A DNA stretch of 64,000 bases from Plasmodiophora brassicae (lineage: Eukaryota; Endomyxa; Phytomyxea; Plasmodiophorida; Plasmodiophoridae), in assembly GCA_039704465.1 (NCBI GenBank), contig JASFAU010000006.1, forward strand, positions 62,001 through 126,000, read 5' to 3'. This document shows positions 1 to 10,893 of this stretch, one piece after another (position 1 is the stretch's first letter; each line of letters begins with the position of its first letter). The notes beneath the pieces are model-generated. The model did not search any database. It had not been told where the DNA came from and was given only the letters and a program-made list of their open reading frames with translations. Both the position numbers and the translations under genes were made by a program.

Positions 1-639
1 ACTCGGCGCAGGACCTGATGCGGGCGGGGTGCGCCCTCAGCATGCAGGTTATGATGGCGGCTAACCCGTCGCAACCGTCCGACTACCCTGAGAACGTGCC
101 GCAGGCCCTGCGCGACGTATGCTGGCGTGTGCTGTTCGACGCCCGCCCGCCGCCCTGGATCTCACACTATGGGTGGACGTAGGAATCCGAGGCACTGTCA
201 GCGCAAGGCCCTGGATGCGCCGTCTATGTGGACAGTGTGGAGGCAGCCGTTCGCGAGGCGGACGTGATCTACGTCGAGAAATGGGTCACGTACGACCCGT
301 CGGAGAGCACGGAGGGGGCGACGGAGACATGGGCGAATGGGTCGACCCCGATGCTCAAGGCGGAACCTCGTATGACGCTGCAGGAAGTGGAGTCGATGAT
401 CGACACGGCGGCGCCCGATGTGCTGTTCATGCACTGCCTCCCGTCCAGGCGCCTCCTGGGGTCGGCCGCCCCCCAAATTGAAGGGTCGGATTCGATCTTC
501 CGGTCGCAAGTCGTCAACCGTCTTTACGTAGGTGCACTGGGTGTGACGACGCACTGCCCATTGGCCTGATGGTTTCGTGCGCGTTTAGGTGCAGAAATCG
601 CTCCTGGTCCATATGCTGGCGGCCCGTTCTATGACGTGA
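1..639 (+). CDS. OTC: Ornithine carbamoyltransferase, C-terminal part
   Basis: This is the 3' end of an ornithine carbamoyltransferase gene that enters from the left edge. The enzyme joins carbamoyl phosphate to ornithine to give citrulline. I read exons at 3-116, 192-527 and 589-639. They carry the second-domain signatures: a SAQDLMRAG-like helix, the ADVIY strand, and an ornithine-binding HCLP loop at about 429-440. After the last intron (528-588) the frame continues with the family's usual ending, NRLYVQKSLL. Without splicing the ORF would stop wrongly at 569. The first intron's acceptor (CCGAG at 191) is weak and is chosen by frame. The family assignment is firm; the splice sites are inferred. 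Confidence 0.85.
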
Positions 640-997
640 CGTGCTTGTGCATGCGGTGTGCAATAAACATATATGTAGACCATGCCCGAACGTCGACCCT
701 GTTGGTTGTTGCCCGTCCTGTTCCCCGAGGAATCACGACCTGGGCCTGCAGGTGCGCCCTGCTAAGGATGGCGTAACGATGTCCGTCTACCCATGCCTTT
801 GAGCCTGCTGGGGCAGTGCTGGCAGAGCGCACCGGGCCGCTGTCGTCGTGTGTCGTTGGATGGCGCGTGTTCGACGTCGGGTGCCGCCGGCGCGTGAGCG
901 CCTGGAAAATGGTGCGGGCGACGGCGTCGTCTCATGCGCATTTGCCAGAGCGAGGAAGTGGCCGATGACCTGGACGTGGGGGCGCGCGGCATGTGCC
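640..997. other. Intergenic, about 360 bp
   Basis: Spacer between two plus-strand genes. Apart from the AATAAA near its left end I see no coding sequence, RNA gene or repeat that I can support. Confidence 0.4.
662..667 (+). terminator. Polyadenylation-signal-like AATAAA
   Basis: An AATAAA hexamer lies 23 bases after the carbamoyltransferase stop codon. Its position fits a cleavage/polyadenylation signal, but the hexamer was not seen consistently after other genes, so it may be chance. Confidence 0.3.
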
Positions 998-2344
998 ATG
1001 CGGCGTCGCACATGGTGCCGGCATGGCAGCACGTTGCTGCCGCGCCCGTCGCCCGCCGACCCGAAGCTGTTCACGCCGGGCCCGCTGACCACATCGGTCA
1101 GCGTCAAACAGGCCATGATGCGAGACGGTAATCAAGTTGGCAACGTGAGCGCGGCTCCGCACCCTGCCTGAAACCGACTGTTGCTGCCCAGTTGGCTCCC
1201 GTGATGCGTCGTTCCTAGACGTTATTGCCACTGTCCGCAAGCGAATACTGGAGGTGGCCGGCGTCAGTCCCGCCGAATACACCTGCGTCATCATGCAGGG
1301 GTCAGGTACGATCCTCCTGTGACCTCGTCTGTGGCGCACGGGGCTGATTCCCCCTGTCTGCAGGGACGTTCGGCGTCGAGTCCGTTCTAACGTCGGCCGT
1401 CCCTCGCGAGTCGGGCAAGTTGCTGATCATGTCGAATGGCGTGTACGGTCGTCGCATGGCGCAGATCGCCCGTGTGTATGGCATCGCGCACCGCGTCGTC
1501 GAGAAGCCAGAAGACGATGCGTTTGTCGGGATCGATATCGATTCCGCCATGGAAGCGGATCCGTCCATCACGCATGTCGCCGTTGTGCACTCGGAGACGA
1601 CCAGCGGCCTGCTGAACGACATCGACGAGATCGGCGGCGCTGTCAAATGGCGCAACGCCCAGTTCATCGTCGATGCGATGTCGTCGTTCGCCGGCGTGCC
1701 CGTCGACATGAAGAACATCGACTACCTCGTGTCGTCGTCGAACAAGTGTCTGGAATCCGTGCCCGGGTTCTCGTTCGTCATTGCACGACGCGAATCACTG
1801 GAGCAGGCCGCTGGTAACGCCAGAACGCTGTCCCTGGACCTGCCCGCTCAGAACGCCGGCCTGGACGCCAATGGGCAGTTCCGGTTCACACCGCCGACAC
1901 ATGCATTGCTGGCCATGCGGCAAGCCCTGGACGAGCTCGAGATTGAGGGGGGCGTCGAGGCGCGCCACCAGCGATACAAGAGCCTGCAGAGGATCATTGT
2001 CAAAGGATTCGAGCGGATGGGGTTCCAGTCCTGGTAACGAACGCGATGGCGTTTGTGCTTGTGGCGCGATATCTCATCTACTCTGTTATTGGCATAGGGT
2101 GCCGCCCGAGTTCCGAGGCCCGATCATAACAACGTTCACATTCCCCGATCAGCCCGAATGGAATTTCGCGCGATTCTACAACGGCCTGGCCCAGCGTCGT
2201 ATGCTGATCTACCCGGGCGTCATCAGCACAGTGCCCACGTTCCGTATCGGGCACATTGGGCGCTTGTTCGAACCCGACGCGTACGCGCTGGTCGACGCAT
2301 CCAGAGAGGTCTTGCGAGACATGGGCGTCAAGACGAAACCCTGA
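998..2344 (+). CDS. phnW: 2-aminoethylphosphonate--pyruvate transaminase
   Basis: A class V PLP aminotransferase closely matching bacterial PhnW. That enzyme converts 2-aminoethylphosphonate and pyruvate to phosphonoacetaldehyde and alanine, the first step in breaking down the common natural phosphonate. Exons 998-1127, 1192-1305, 1364-2033 and 2098-2344 give about 386 residues, near the usual family length. Visible signatures are LFTPGPLTTS, MQGSGTFGVES, VHSETTSG, VDAMSSFAG, the PLP-lysine region SSSNKCLE, FTPPTHALLA, and near the end FRIGHIG. The first about 24 residues are rich in Arg and Ser with no acidic residue until just before the catalytic domain, which looks like a mitochondrial presequence. 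An upstream in-frame ATG at 965 is an alternative start. Confidence 0.9.
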
Positions 2345-2743
2345 CGGAACGTCAGGTTCCGGAACCCCAGTACTGAGTCAGGCTCGCATTTATAAATGTC
2401 GTATCATCCCGACGGTATGTTTCAATGGCGCCGATTCGTTTCGACGTAACCGAGTTTGTCCCGTCGCACCCCCGATGCGAGGGCCCAGTCACCCAGCCTG
2501 TCAGGCGGTGTCATACGAGGCTATGCTTGGGCGTCAAAGGCGCCGGCAGGTTCGCACTGCAGAGGACAAAGCGTGCAGGCACGCGTTGTCGTAGTATGGT
2601 CGGTCGATGCGTTCTGCAATGGTGGTTGCAGGCCGCCGAACGAGGGCCAGACCTGGGCCTAAAAATAAGTGCCGTCTTGGACAGAGAGAGTCGCTGGACC
2701 CCGCGGATCCTGGAGGACATTGCGTAACCGGCGTCGTGTCCCG
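2345..2743. other. Intergenic, about 400 bp
   Basis: Spacer between PhnW and the MSP-domain gene. Several overlapping short frames are open but none resembles a protein. No repeat or RNA gene recognised. Confidence 0.4.
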
Positions 2744-4345
2744 ATGGACGACAACGACGACGCCGACGACAACCAGCAGCAGCCGCAGCAGCAGTGTGGC
2801 GAGCGAGTATCCGCCGCCACTGACCCGCTGATCGACGTGTCGCCTTCTGAGCTGCGCATTCAGTGTGCGACCGTGGTCCACCGCGTCTGCGGGCAGGGTC
2901 CCTGACTGACGACGTCCTCCGCCCAGGCCAACTGAACACTGAAGTCTCCTATGCAATCACCTTGCAGAACACGTCGGCACGTCTGGTTGCATTTAAAGTC
3001 AAGACCACGGCACCGAAGCGATACATGGTCCGGTACGTATTCCGTTGGTTCGCTGTACGCGCGGGAAATCGGTAACGACTGAACGTGTCGTTCAGCCCCA
3101 ATCAAGGGTATATCCGCCCGGGCGAGACCTCGCCTGTCAGCATCATCCTCGTACGCCAAACTCAGTATCCAGACGCATCCAACCCGCGCAACGTCCGCGA
3201 TAAGTTCCTTGTCCAGAGCATGCCTGTTGACCGGGTCCCCCCTTTCGCATGACGCAGCACACTGCGTGTCGCATTTCTGAAGACGTGTGTGTGTGTGTGT
3301 CCTGTAGGAAGTGTCGCCTGACGAGTTGGCGTCGTTGTGGGTCGAGAAAGAGCGCCAGCACAAGGCGGACAGCCGCGTCTATTACGAGCACAGGCTCAAG
3401 TGTCGTTTGGTGATCCCGCCGCCGAGTGCCGCCGAGCCTCAGCATCAACGTGCGCTCATCTCGGCCCCACCATCGGATGCCGCACCGACAACCGTTGCGC
3501 CGCCTTCCATCGTCGTAACGCCACCAGCGCCGGTTGATCGTCCTGGGCCCGTTGCCGACGTTGCGATTGCACCTGCCGCCGCTCCTGAGTCGACTCTGGA
3601 ACCACCTCCACTGTCAGCCCCGAGTACGGCAACGGCTTTAGCGACCGGAGCGCCAGCTTCTGCCGCTCCTGCGTCGTCAGCACAACCCAATCTAGAACGA
3701 CCTGAGCAGCAACAACGGCACCCTGACAGTGGTGCTGCTGCTGAACCCGTACCGCCAGAGCAACGATCGGCGTCCATCCGGGAGCCTCAGGAGGCGGTCG
3801 TGGTTCCGGCCCCGGCTTCGGAGACGCCGGAATCGGCACGACCTGCACCGGCGTCATCTGCGGGACCTGCGGATGGCAAGCCAGATGCGGTGACGTCGGG
3901 ACGCGGGCGCACGCCGACGATGACTGCGACCGAATTCGCGTCGATCGTGGATCGACCTCGTGAGTACGAGAAGATGCTGGCGTACTCGGTCAAGCTGACC
4001 GCGGAGCGGGAGGCGATCGAGGTGCGCCTCCTCCGCCTGCGTGAACACAACGAGGCGCTCATGCGCGAGAACGATGCACTGCGACGAGCGGCGGCCGCGT
4101 CGGCAGCGGACAGTCTGTCATCGTCGCCAACGGCCGCATCGCAGAGCAGCGAGTTCAGTGTCCTGGATGCGCTGCACGACAAAGGTATTAGGACGCGGCC
4201 GCCGTCGGCCAAGTCGGGCGTCCCAACCGACCATGAACTGTCGACCGCTCAGGCGGCGCGTGAGCTGTCCGCCGGCCAGGGCATCCAGCTGTGGCAGATC
4301 GTCGCCATCGCCGCCCTCTGCTTTCTCCTCGGCCGCATTCTCTAA
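2744..4345 (+). CDS. VAP-like MSP-domain tail-anchored ER protein
   Basis: Exons 2744-2864, 2927-3032, 3096-3234 and 3308-4345 encode about 467 residues. After an acidic/Gln-rich start comes a Major Sperm Protein domain (about residues 25-135) with the VAP hallmarks DVSPSELRI, VAFKVKTTAPKRYMVRPN and the GYIRPGET and DKFLVQS strands. A long Pro/Ala-rich linker follows, then a heptad-like coiled coil (about 330-375), and a final hydrophobic helix ending in GRIL, which is a tail anchor. VAPs hold the ER at contact sites by binding FFAT-motif proteins. The linker is much longer than in typical animal or yeast VAPs (about 240-250 residues in all). The third intron ends in a (GT)n run just before its acceptor. 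Confidence 0.88.
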
Positions 4346-4957
4346 ATAACAGCCCCATTGCGTATGTACGACGACCCGTTGCCGAGTCGGAACGCGAGGT
4401 GCGTCAAGGCTCGGCCTTGCGCCATCTTGGAGCCGTTGGTGCGGATGCAATTCGTGGACTGGACGTTCCTCTTGGGTGGGCTCGTCAACGACGTGGCAAG
4501 GCCGGCGCTCGACGACAGGATGGAGATGAACGTTCATCGTGGGTCTGGTTTTCTATAAGTTAGTCGCCTGCAGGCAATGGACTACCTACCGTGCGCCTTC
4601 CCACCCCATGTCAACTTCGCCGAACACCACATGATCTATGTTTCCGCGTCATATATATATTGGCATGCGGGACGTCAAACGGACGCCAGCAACGACGTCA
4701 GGGACGCGGATGGCAGCGTCGTGCATGTGAAGCGTCCTACAGAAATTGTAATGTTTACCCCGTTCCGACCTGCAGTGCCTGACTGCATAAGTTGTCAGCA
4801 TCGACATCAACAAGTCAGTGTCACGCCACGACCGTAGCGGGCGATTATCGGGACACAGCGGCCAAACAGGTCTGGGCCAAACGAAAATGTATCGTTGAAA
4901 TCAATCATGGCGACTGGGAACGCGCGTAATGTTGCTGAGCACGGCGGAGGGTCCGAT
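4346..4957. other. Intergenic between convergent genes, about 610 bp
   Basis: Spacer between the plus-strand VAP gene and the minus-strand Lys-rich gene. No supported gene. Short open frames here are not conserved-looking. Confidence 0.4.
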
Positions 4958-5923
4958 TTAGGCAACCTTCTTAATCTCCTTGTTCACGGCCTTCTCCGCC
5001 TTGTGGGCCACCTTCTTGATACCCTTCTTTGCCTTGCGCTCCTTCTTAGCGGCGGCCCTCTTGGCGGCGGCAGCCTTCTTCTTTGCAGCGGCGATCTTCC
5101 TGGCCGCAGCGTTCTTAGCCTTCTTCTGCGCGCCCTTTACGGCGTTCTTGCCTTTCTTGGCATCCTTGTGCGCTCCCTTGACGGCCTTCTTCTCGCCCTT
5201 GTGCGCTCCCTTGACGGCCTTCTTCTCGCCCTTGTGCGCTCCCTTGACGGCCTTCTTCTCGCCCTTGTGCGCTCCCTTGACGGCCTTCTTCACGCCCTTG
5301 TGCGCTCCCTTGACGGCCTTCTTCACGCCCTTGTGCGCTCCCTTGACGGCCTTCTTCTCGCCCTTGTGCGCTCCCTTGACGGCCTTCTTCTCGGCCTTGT
5401 GAGCTCCCTTGACGGCCTTCTTCGCTCCCTTGACAACCTTCTTGGCGTCGTTCTGCGCTCCATGGACGACTTCGTTGGCTACCTTCTGCTCAGGGGAAGC
5501 CTCCATTACCAGCCTGCCCTGCTGGCCAGCCGGACGCGGCTGAGGTTTTCCGTTTTGAACTGGTCCGTGCTGGGGTCCCTCGTTCAGCTTGTGCCCGTCA
5601 TCGTGTCCGTTCTGGCCAGGGCGTTGGCCGTTGTTGCCGTGGGAATGCCCATCATTCTCTCCAGACCGGTCCTCGTCCTCCTCCTCATGTCCTGGTTGAT
5701 GGTGGTCCTGCTGCGGTTGCGGGTTGCCCTGCGGCCGTTGCGGGTTGCCCTGTGGCGGTTGCGGCTTGCCCTGCGGTGGACCACCTACATGCCGGAGGGC
5801 GATCACTCATACCGTCTTTGGTGGATTCGTGAACGACTCACCGAACTCGTCGTCGAGCCCATAGGCCATGCCAATGACGGCAATGACGCCAACGACAAGA
5901 AGAAGGCGCATAGCTGACGACAT
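4958..5923 (-). CDS. Secreted Lys/Ala-rich tandem-repeat protein
   Basis: Exon 1 (5923-5842) encodes a clear signal peptide: a short Arg-containing start, then LLLVVGVIAVIGMAYG. A 57-nt intron (5841-5785) joins it in frame to exon 2 (5784-4958), for about 302 residues. The mature protein begins with a Pro/Gln/Gly stretch and an acidic Glu/Asp patch. It then turns into a strongly basic region with about eight copies of an 11-residue unit (HKGEKKAVKGA, with E/V/A variants) and a Lys/Ala tail like the C-terminal arm of linker histone H1. No cysteine or enzymatic domain is seen. The signal peptide argues against a nuclear histone. Function unknown; binding to a polyanion outside the cell is only a guess. 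Confidence 0.8.
5158..5430 (-). repeat. 33-bp coding tandem repeat (about 8 copies)
   Basis: A 33-bp unit, read on the plus strand as variants of GCTCCCTTGACGGCCTTCTT plus 13 more bases, repeats head-to-tail with few changes. It encodes the 11-residue Lys/Ala/Gly/His unit of the secreted protein above. The near-identity suggests recent expansion or gene conversion. Confidence 0.85.
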
Positions 5924-6378
5924 TGTCCCCGCGTCTGCTCGTCGTCAAGCCAATTCACAAATGACAACCGGACCTATGACATGCGGCAGGCAGCGGAAGC
6001 CGCGCGGGCCTAGGCGGTACACAGTGCGTTTCGGCTTCCCCCGACGAAGCCAGGTGGCGCATGGCTGTGCGTACGCCGTCACAGCGTCGCCTACGCTGCC
6101 TGTGACGGGGCACTTAAGGAGCGACAACCATAGTACTGTATATACGGTAGCTGCAGCAGCATGGATGTCTCTGCACTACAGACAACTGCTGGCCCCAGGC
6201 AGCATACGTACAGCGGTATCCCAGGCATGTCCCCGCCACCATCCGCCATAGGCACGTCGGCGACGTACTGTCAACGGGGTCCCGCCCGGTCAGCAGGCGG
6301 CACTCGCAGGCCGCCCACCGACCTCGCCATTGGCCGGACGCGGACCGCCAGTCCGTGCCGCGTAAGGAGACCCCCAAG
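5924..6378. other. Divergent intergenic region, about 455 bp
   Basis: Region between the divergently transcribed secreted Lys-rich gene and the isoaspartyl peptidase gene. It presumably holds both promoters, but I recognise no defined element. Confidence 0.4.
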
Positions 6379-7636
6379 ATGACGACGCCAGCGCCGCCCG
6401 TCCTCGTCGTGCACGGTGGCGCCGGTATCATTAGCAGGGAGCGCGTCACGCCCGACCAGCGGTCTGCCGTGTTCTGTCTGGCACCCGGCGTCGTCGGCTG
6501 ACGTGTGCATAATATGGGGGCAGGCAGGCGCTGCTCCAGGGCCTGGGACACGCGCTAGCGGCCGGCCATGCCGCGCTGACGGCGTCGTCGCCCAGCTCGT
6601 CGACACGGGCCGTCGACGCCTGCATTGCGGCGGTGGTCGCCCTGGAAGACAACCCGTTGTTCAACGCCGGCAAAGGCGCCGTCTACACACGGGACGGCCT
6701 GCACCGATGTGAGGTACCGCACCTGTGCCCGTCGTATCGAACCGGTTTGCCATTGGCGCAGGTACTGACGGTGCGACAGGCGTCGGTGACGGACGGATTG
6801 TCGGGGCGATCCGGCGCCTGCACGATGCTGTCCCGGGTGAAGAACCCGATTCTGCTGGCCGACCTGATCCGTCGGCATGCACCCGGGACGCACTGCTTCC
6901 TGGCCGGCGCCGACGCCGAACAGGTCGCCCTGGACCACCACCTGGACCTCGTGGACCCGTCCTACTTTGACACGTCGCACCGATACGCGCAGCATCGGGC
7001 GGTACGCCTCTCCGGCCCAGCAATGCCAGTGTTCGACATGTGTCGCTGACGGCGTTGTGTCCTGTGAACGTCAGGGCCTGGGTCTGGCGCCGACGCTGTC
7101 GGAGGCGGATGGCGCGCCGGTCCCGTCCCGGGGCACCGTTGGTGCTGTGGCCGTGGACGCGCTCGGCAACCTGGCCGCCGCGACGTCGACGGGCGGGAAG
7201 ACCAACAAGTGGACCTGGCGTATCGGCGATACGCCGCTGATCGGCGCTGGCAGCTATGCCGAGAACGGGGTCGTGGCGTGTTCCGGGACGGGCGACGGCG
7301 AGGTTCGACCAGCTGGTGCGCCTGCTGGTAACGTCACATCTGACGTATAACCCCCCGCCGCTGTTCCAGTTCTTCATACAGACGGTGGCGGCGTACGACG
7401 TCGCCTGTCGCATCAAGTACGGGCAGCAGGGCGTGCGCGATGCGACCGCCGCCAGCCTGAGACGCGTGGAGGATGCCGGCGGTACCGGCGGGCTGATCGC
7501 CGTCGATGCCGGCGGCCGCATCGCCATGCCGAACACGTCGGGCATGTACCGCGGGTGGATCGACGCCGCCGGCCTGCCCCACTGCGCCATCGTCAAGGAC
7601 GACCCCGACGACTCGTCGCCCTTCTCCCGGCAATGA
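6379..7636 (+). CDS. Isoaspartyl peptidase / L-asparaginase (Ntn hydrolase)
   Basis: Exons 6379-6461, 6524-6713, 6780-7001, 7075-7302 and 7370-7636 give about 329 residues, typical of plant-type asparaginases. The protein removes beta-linked isoaspartyl residues or hydrolyses asparagine. Visible motifs are the N-terminal VLVVHGGAG strand, [13 protein letters not shown], the GTVGAVAVD site whose Thr becomes the new N-terminal nucleophile after self-cleavage, TSTGG, and a C-terminal Ntn subunit with [14 protein letters not shown]. The start ATG is the first before the conserved strand. Splice phases agree at all four introns (62, 66, 73 and 67 nt). Confidence 0.9.
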
Positions 7637-7810
7637 ACGATCAGCTGTCGGCAGATATAGAACGGATTGTGAGGGTGCGCTCTCGTGTCGTCGCCGTCAC
7701 AGGGTCCTGCCGCCCCAGAAGATATTCTCGCGAGTCATGGGGCGAGCCTGGCGCCACCGCTCCATCCCGGTCGCGCCCCGCCAGTATTTGGGAGCGTCGT
7801 TCAGGGACCG

Positions 7811-8792
7811 ATGCTGTCCGCCCTGGCCGTCATGTTGGCTGTCGTGGCGCGGGCCGGCAACGACGACGACGGCGTCTGCCGCGACCTGCACGTCCGCGTC
7901 GCCGACTTTGACGATGCGCGCGACTTTGTCGCCGGTCGCACGTCGCTGCAGACGCCCATGTCGTACATGGCGTTCACCCAGATCGCGCGCGTCCCCAACC
8001 CGAACGGGCCCGGGTCGATGCTGCACGTCATCCCGTCGGCGTCGTCCAAGCTGCGCCTGCCGCTGACCGCCTCCAGCGACGTCTGCTTCGATGCCAGCCC
8101 ATCCGTACGCCGTCCACCTATACGGGCCGCCGTTCGTCATTCTGACCGAACCCGCGCAGGGGTTCCCGTTGACGAGCATCGAGTTCGAGGCTCGCATGCC
8201 CAGGGCGAGCTCGCTAAAGGTCGCGTCATCGTCGCCTGCGCGTCCGCCCCCCAAGCGGCGCTGACGCCCAGTGGTGCAGGTCACCCTGGAAATGGTCGCC
8301 TCGGGGCCCTGCAGGGCGGACCGGTCGTCGCCGTCCGCCCTGTCGTGGACGTACACGACCGAGGATGGCCTCCTGCACCGCGTGCGCCTGGAGATCGACC
8401 CGGCGCGCCTGCCGCGGTACGCGCTGGCCGCCCTGGTCCTGCAAGGGTTCACGGCGACCGCCCAGGACCATTACATTGGCGACATCGTCATGCGCCGATC
8501 CTGCGCCGCGCTGGCACCGCTGGCCGCGTCGGCCCAGGTCGACGTGCTGCCGCAGGCGTCGACGCCTGACGCGCAGCGCGACCTGCACCGCGTCGTCATC
8601 GTCGCCGTCATCGCCGCCATCGTCGGGTCGCTCCTGGTGGTCGCCGCCGTCCTCTACTACCGACGACGCGCCTCCATCGAGCGATTCCGCGGCCAGGCCG
8701 CCCTGGCCATCGACGAGCGCACGCGACCGGAGCGCAGGGCGACGACCGCGCTGACCAGCCCGGGTGGCGGCGGCGGTGCCCACACCGTCTGA
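7811..8792 (+). CDS. Type I membrane protein, function unknown
   Basis: The ORF starts at ATG 7811 with a signal peptide (MLSALAVMLAVVARA). An extracellular segment follows, and the last exon (8280-8792) ends with one transmembrane helix (about VVIVAVIAAIVGSLLVVAAV), then a basic RRR and a short cytosolic tail. A 60-nt intron at 8220-8279 is well supported. The frame changes by one base near 8090: the downstream frame reads HPYAVHLYGPPFVILTEPA, which looks like real protein, but I find no typical-size intron that joins the two frames. Either a splice site is unusual or the sequence has an indel. No recognised domain. Confidence 0.55.
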
Positions 8793-8937
8793 CCCGGCCG
8801 ACCGGTTCGATGCACCTCTCAGTACACTGCAGATCGGGCCAGTAGCCTCTACACACGAACCGTTCACTGCTGTTTATCCCATGCAGGCGTGCTGTTGTTG
8901 TTGTTGTTGATGATGATGGTAGAGGTGGTGATGACGA

Positions 8938-9176
8938 TTACGCGCTGGGCGCCATGAACGACCGGTCCATTTCGTCGGCGTTGGCGACGGCCGAGGCGCG
9001 ACGCGCGACCTTCATGCCCGGGCGCCCGCCCGCCTTGCCGTTGTTGATCGGGATGTTCCCGAACCGGGTCGGGCCGTTCTGGGCGGCGGCGGCGCGCTCC
9101 ACGCCGACCCCGTTGTCGACGACGTCCTCGTCGGCCTCGTCGTCGTCCGCGTGGCCATCGTCGTCCGCATCGCTCG

Positions 9177-9211
<35 letters not shown>

Positions 9212-10533
9212 TCATCGCGTTGCGGCTTGCGCGACGCCCGACGCGCCGCCGGCGCCACCGGTTTCACGTCGCCGCCCGTGCCGAACATGCGCTGCGCCAG
9301 CGACGACAGGCGGAACGTCATGCGGTTGCCGTCCTCGGCGGGCATCTCCATGTGCTGTGCGTCGCCGGCGACGCTGCTGGGCGTCCGCGCCTCCGACGCC
9401 GACACGGCCGACGGTTCCAGGTCGTCGTCCTGGGCGGCGGCGCCGCGGTGCGGCTGCTGGTGCGGGGGGCGCGGCGCGCGCGGCACGCGCACCGCCCGCA
9501 GGCCCAGCTCGCTGATCGGCACCGGCAGCGTGTACTCGAACAGGGCCGGGTTCTCCAGGTGCGGCGTCGGCAGCGCCTTCAGGTCGTTGACGAAGGCCAT
9601 CTTGCAGGCGCGGTCGTCGACGGCGTCGACGCCGGCGACGATCTCCTGGGCGGTCTCGGCCAGCACCTGGCCCATCGTCTGGATCTGCGCGGCGAACGTC
9701 GTCAGCGCCGTGCGCGTCAGGTCGATGCGCTTGGCCTCGAGCGTCTCCAGGCGCGTCTTGAGCGTCGGGCGCTGCGCCATGTACTTGGTCAGCCAGGCGT
9801 TGGCCTCGTCGATCTGCTCGACGTACTTGGCGACGGTCGGCGCCGCCCGGCGGACGGCGTGCGCCTTGTGCGCCGGCGTCTGGTCAAAGTACTCGGGCGT
9901 CATGACGACCGCCAGCGCCTTGTAGCACTTGGCCTGGCGCTTGGCCACGTTCGTGTGGAACACGGACAGCGCCTTGTTCAGCTCGACGTTCCAGTGGGCG
10001 CATTCCTTCATGCGCGCGCGCCCGATCAGCACGACGCGATCCATGGGGGCCATCAGCGCGCCGATCGCCGACGTCATCTCCTTGGTCGACGCCGACCACG
10101 TCCGGCAGAGGCGCATGGCGAGCTGGAGCTGCGTCCAGTACTCGGCGTAGATGGGCGAATCGGCCGGGCCGTTCTTGGCGCGCTGCAACTCGGCGGCCGA
10201 GATGGCCGCCAGCTTGTCGGCGAACTCGGCCTGGGCGGCCGTCACCTGCTTCATGAACGACACCATGCGTTCGGTCAGGTTCGCGCCGCACTGCGTCTGC
10301 CGGGTCGCCATCCAGAACTCGGTGGGCACGTCGTCGTCGGCGCCCCGGGCCCGGCCCTGTCCCGTCGCCGCCGCCATCGGGTGGTCGTCGTCCGCCGACG
10401 TGTCGATCGCCAGGTGTGGCGCGGCGACGACAGCGGGCGACGTTGTCGAGTCGACCTCCGAGTCGGACGACGACGAGAAGTGGTCGTCGCGGCTGTGCTG
10501 CTGCTGCTGCTGTTGGTCCTGTACGGCCGTCAT
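8938..10533 (-). CDS. F-BAR-type membrane-curvature protein
   Basis: A single-exon gene of about 531 residues from ATG 10533; an in-frame ATG at 10680 would add 49 unconvincing residues. A Gln/Ser/Asp-rich start precedes a long alpha-helical region (about 75-330) that opens with EFWMATRQTQC and has the spacing of Trp, Leu and charged residues seen in FCH/F-BAR domains, which bind and bend membranes as dimers. The C-terminal half is low complexity, with a run of 11 Gln encoded almost wholly by CAG, acidic stretches and Pro/Ala segments. No SH3 domain is visible. The F-BAR call rests on pattern, not on a search. Confidence 0.6.
9178..9212 (-). repeat. (CAG)n polyglutamine tract
   Basis: About eleven tandem CTG triplets on the plus strand give a poly-Gln run in the F-BAR gene's C-terminal low-complexity region. 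A second shorter CTG run lies at about 10500-10516 near the protein's N-terminus. Confidence 0.8.
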
Positions 10534-10893
10534 GTCGTTGGTGCTGGTTAGATCAGCGCGTGCGCGTGCGCCCCCCGTCTTGGCGTTAGAAAATGGTAGG
10601 GTTCGGTTCGTAACGCAACTAGCGCGATAATTCGGTAATGACAGCGCCTTAGGTGGGCGTGTGCGCTGACACGGCTTCACCCCCCCGTCCAGCCAAGAGT
10701 GACACGACAGTATCCCGCGTGTGACTCATGGCACCTCGTGTCCTGGGCGACCACCCGTGAGTCAACTTGTCGACGGGCAAGATTCGTGGAGGCGGCGAGC
10801 GTGGCGTCACGCTCTGCCCTGCTAACGGGTGACGGTAGACCCACGACAGCGTCGATCCGCCGCCGACGGCGCCGCTGTACGATGATGCTGTAC
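10534..10893. other. Intergenic, about 360 bp
   Basis: Spacer between two minus-strand genes. No supported feature. Confidence 0.35.

Noticed and set aside
3445..4212. Minus-strand Gly/Ala and Arg/Ser-rich ORFs
   Set aside because: Antisense to the Pro/Ala linker and coiled coil of the VAP-like gene.
4895..5917. Plus-strand Leu-rich ORF of 340 codons that looks like a membrane repeat protein
   Set aside because: Antisense to the Lys-repeat array. The minus frame has a signal peptide and correct splice sites, so the Leu repeats are a shadow.
9151..10551. Plus-strand ORF of 466 codons
   Set aside because: Antisense to the F-BAR gene; Arg/His/Val/Gly-rich without motifs.
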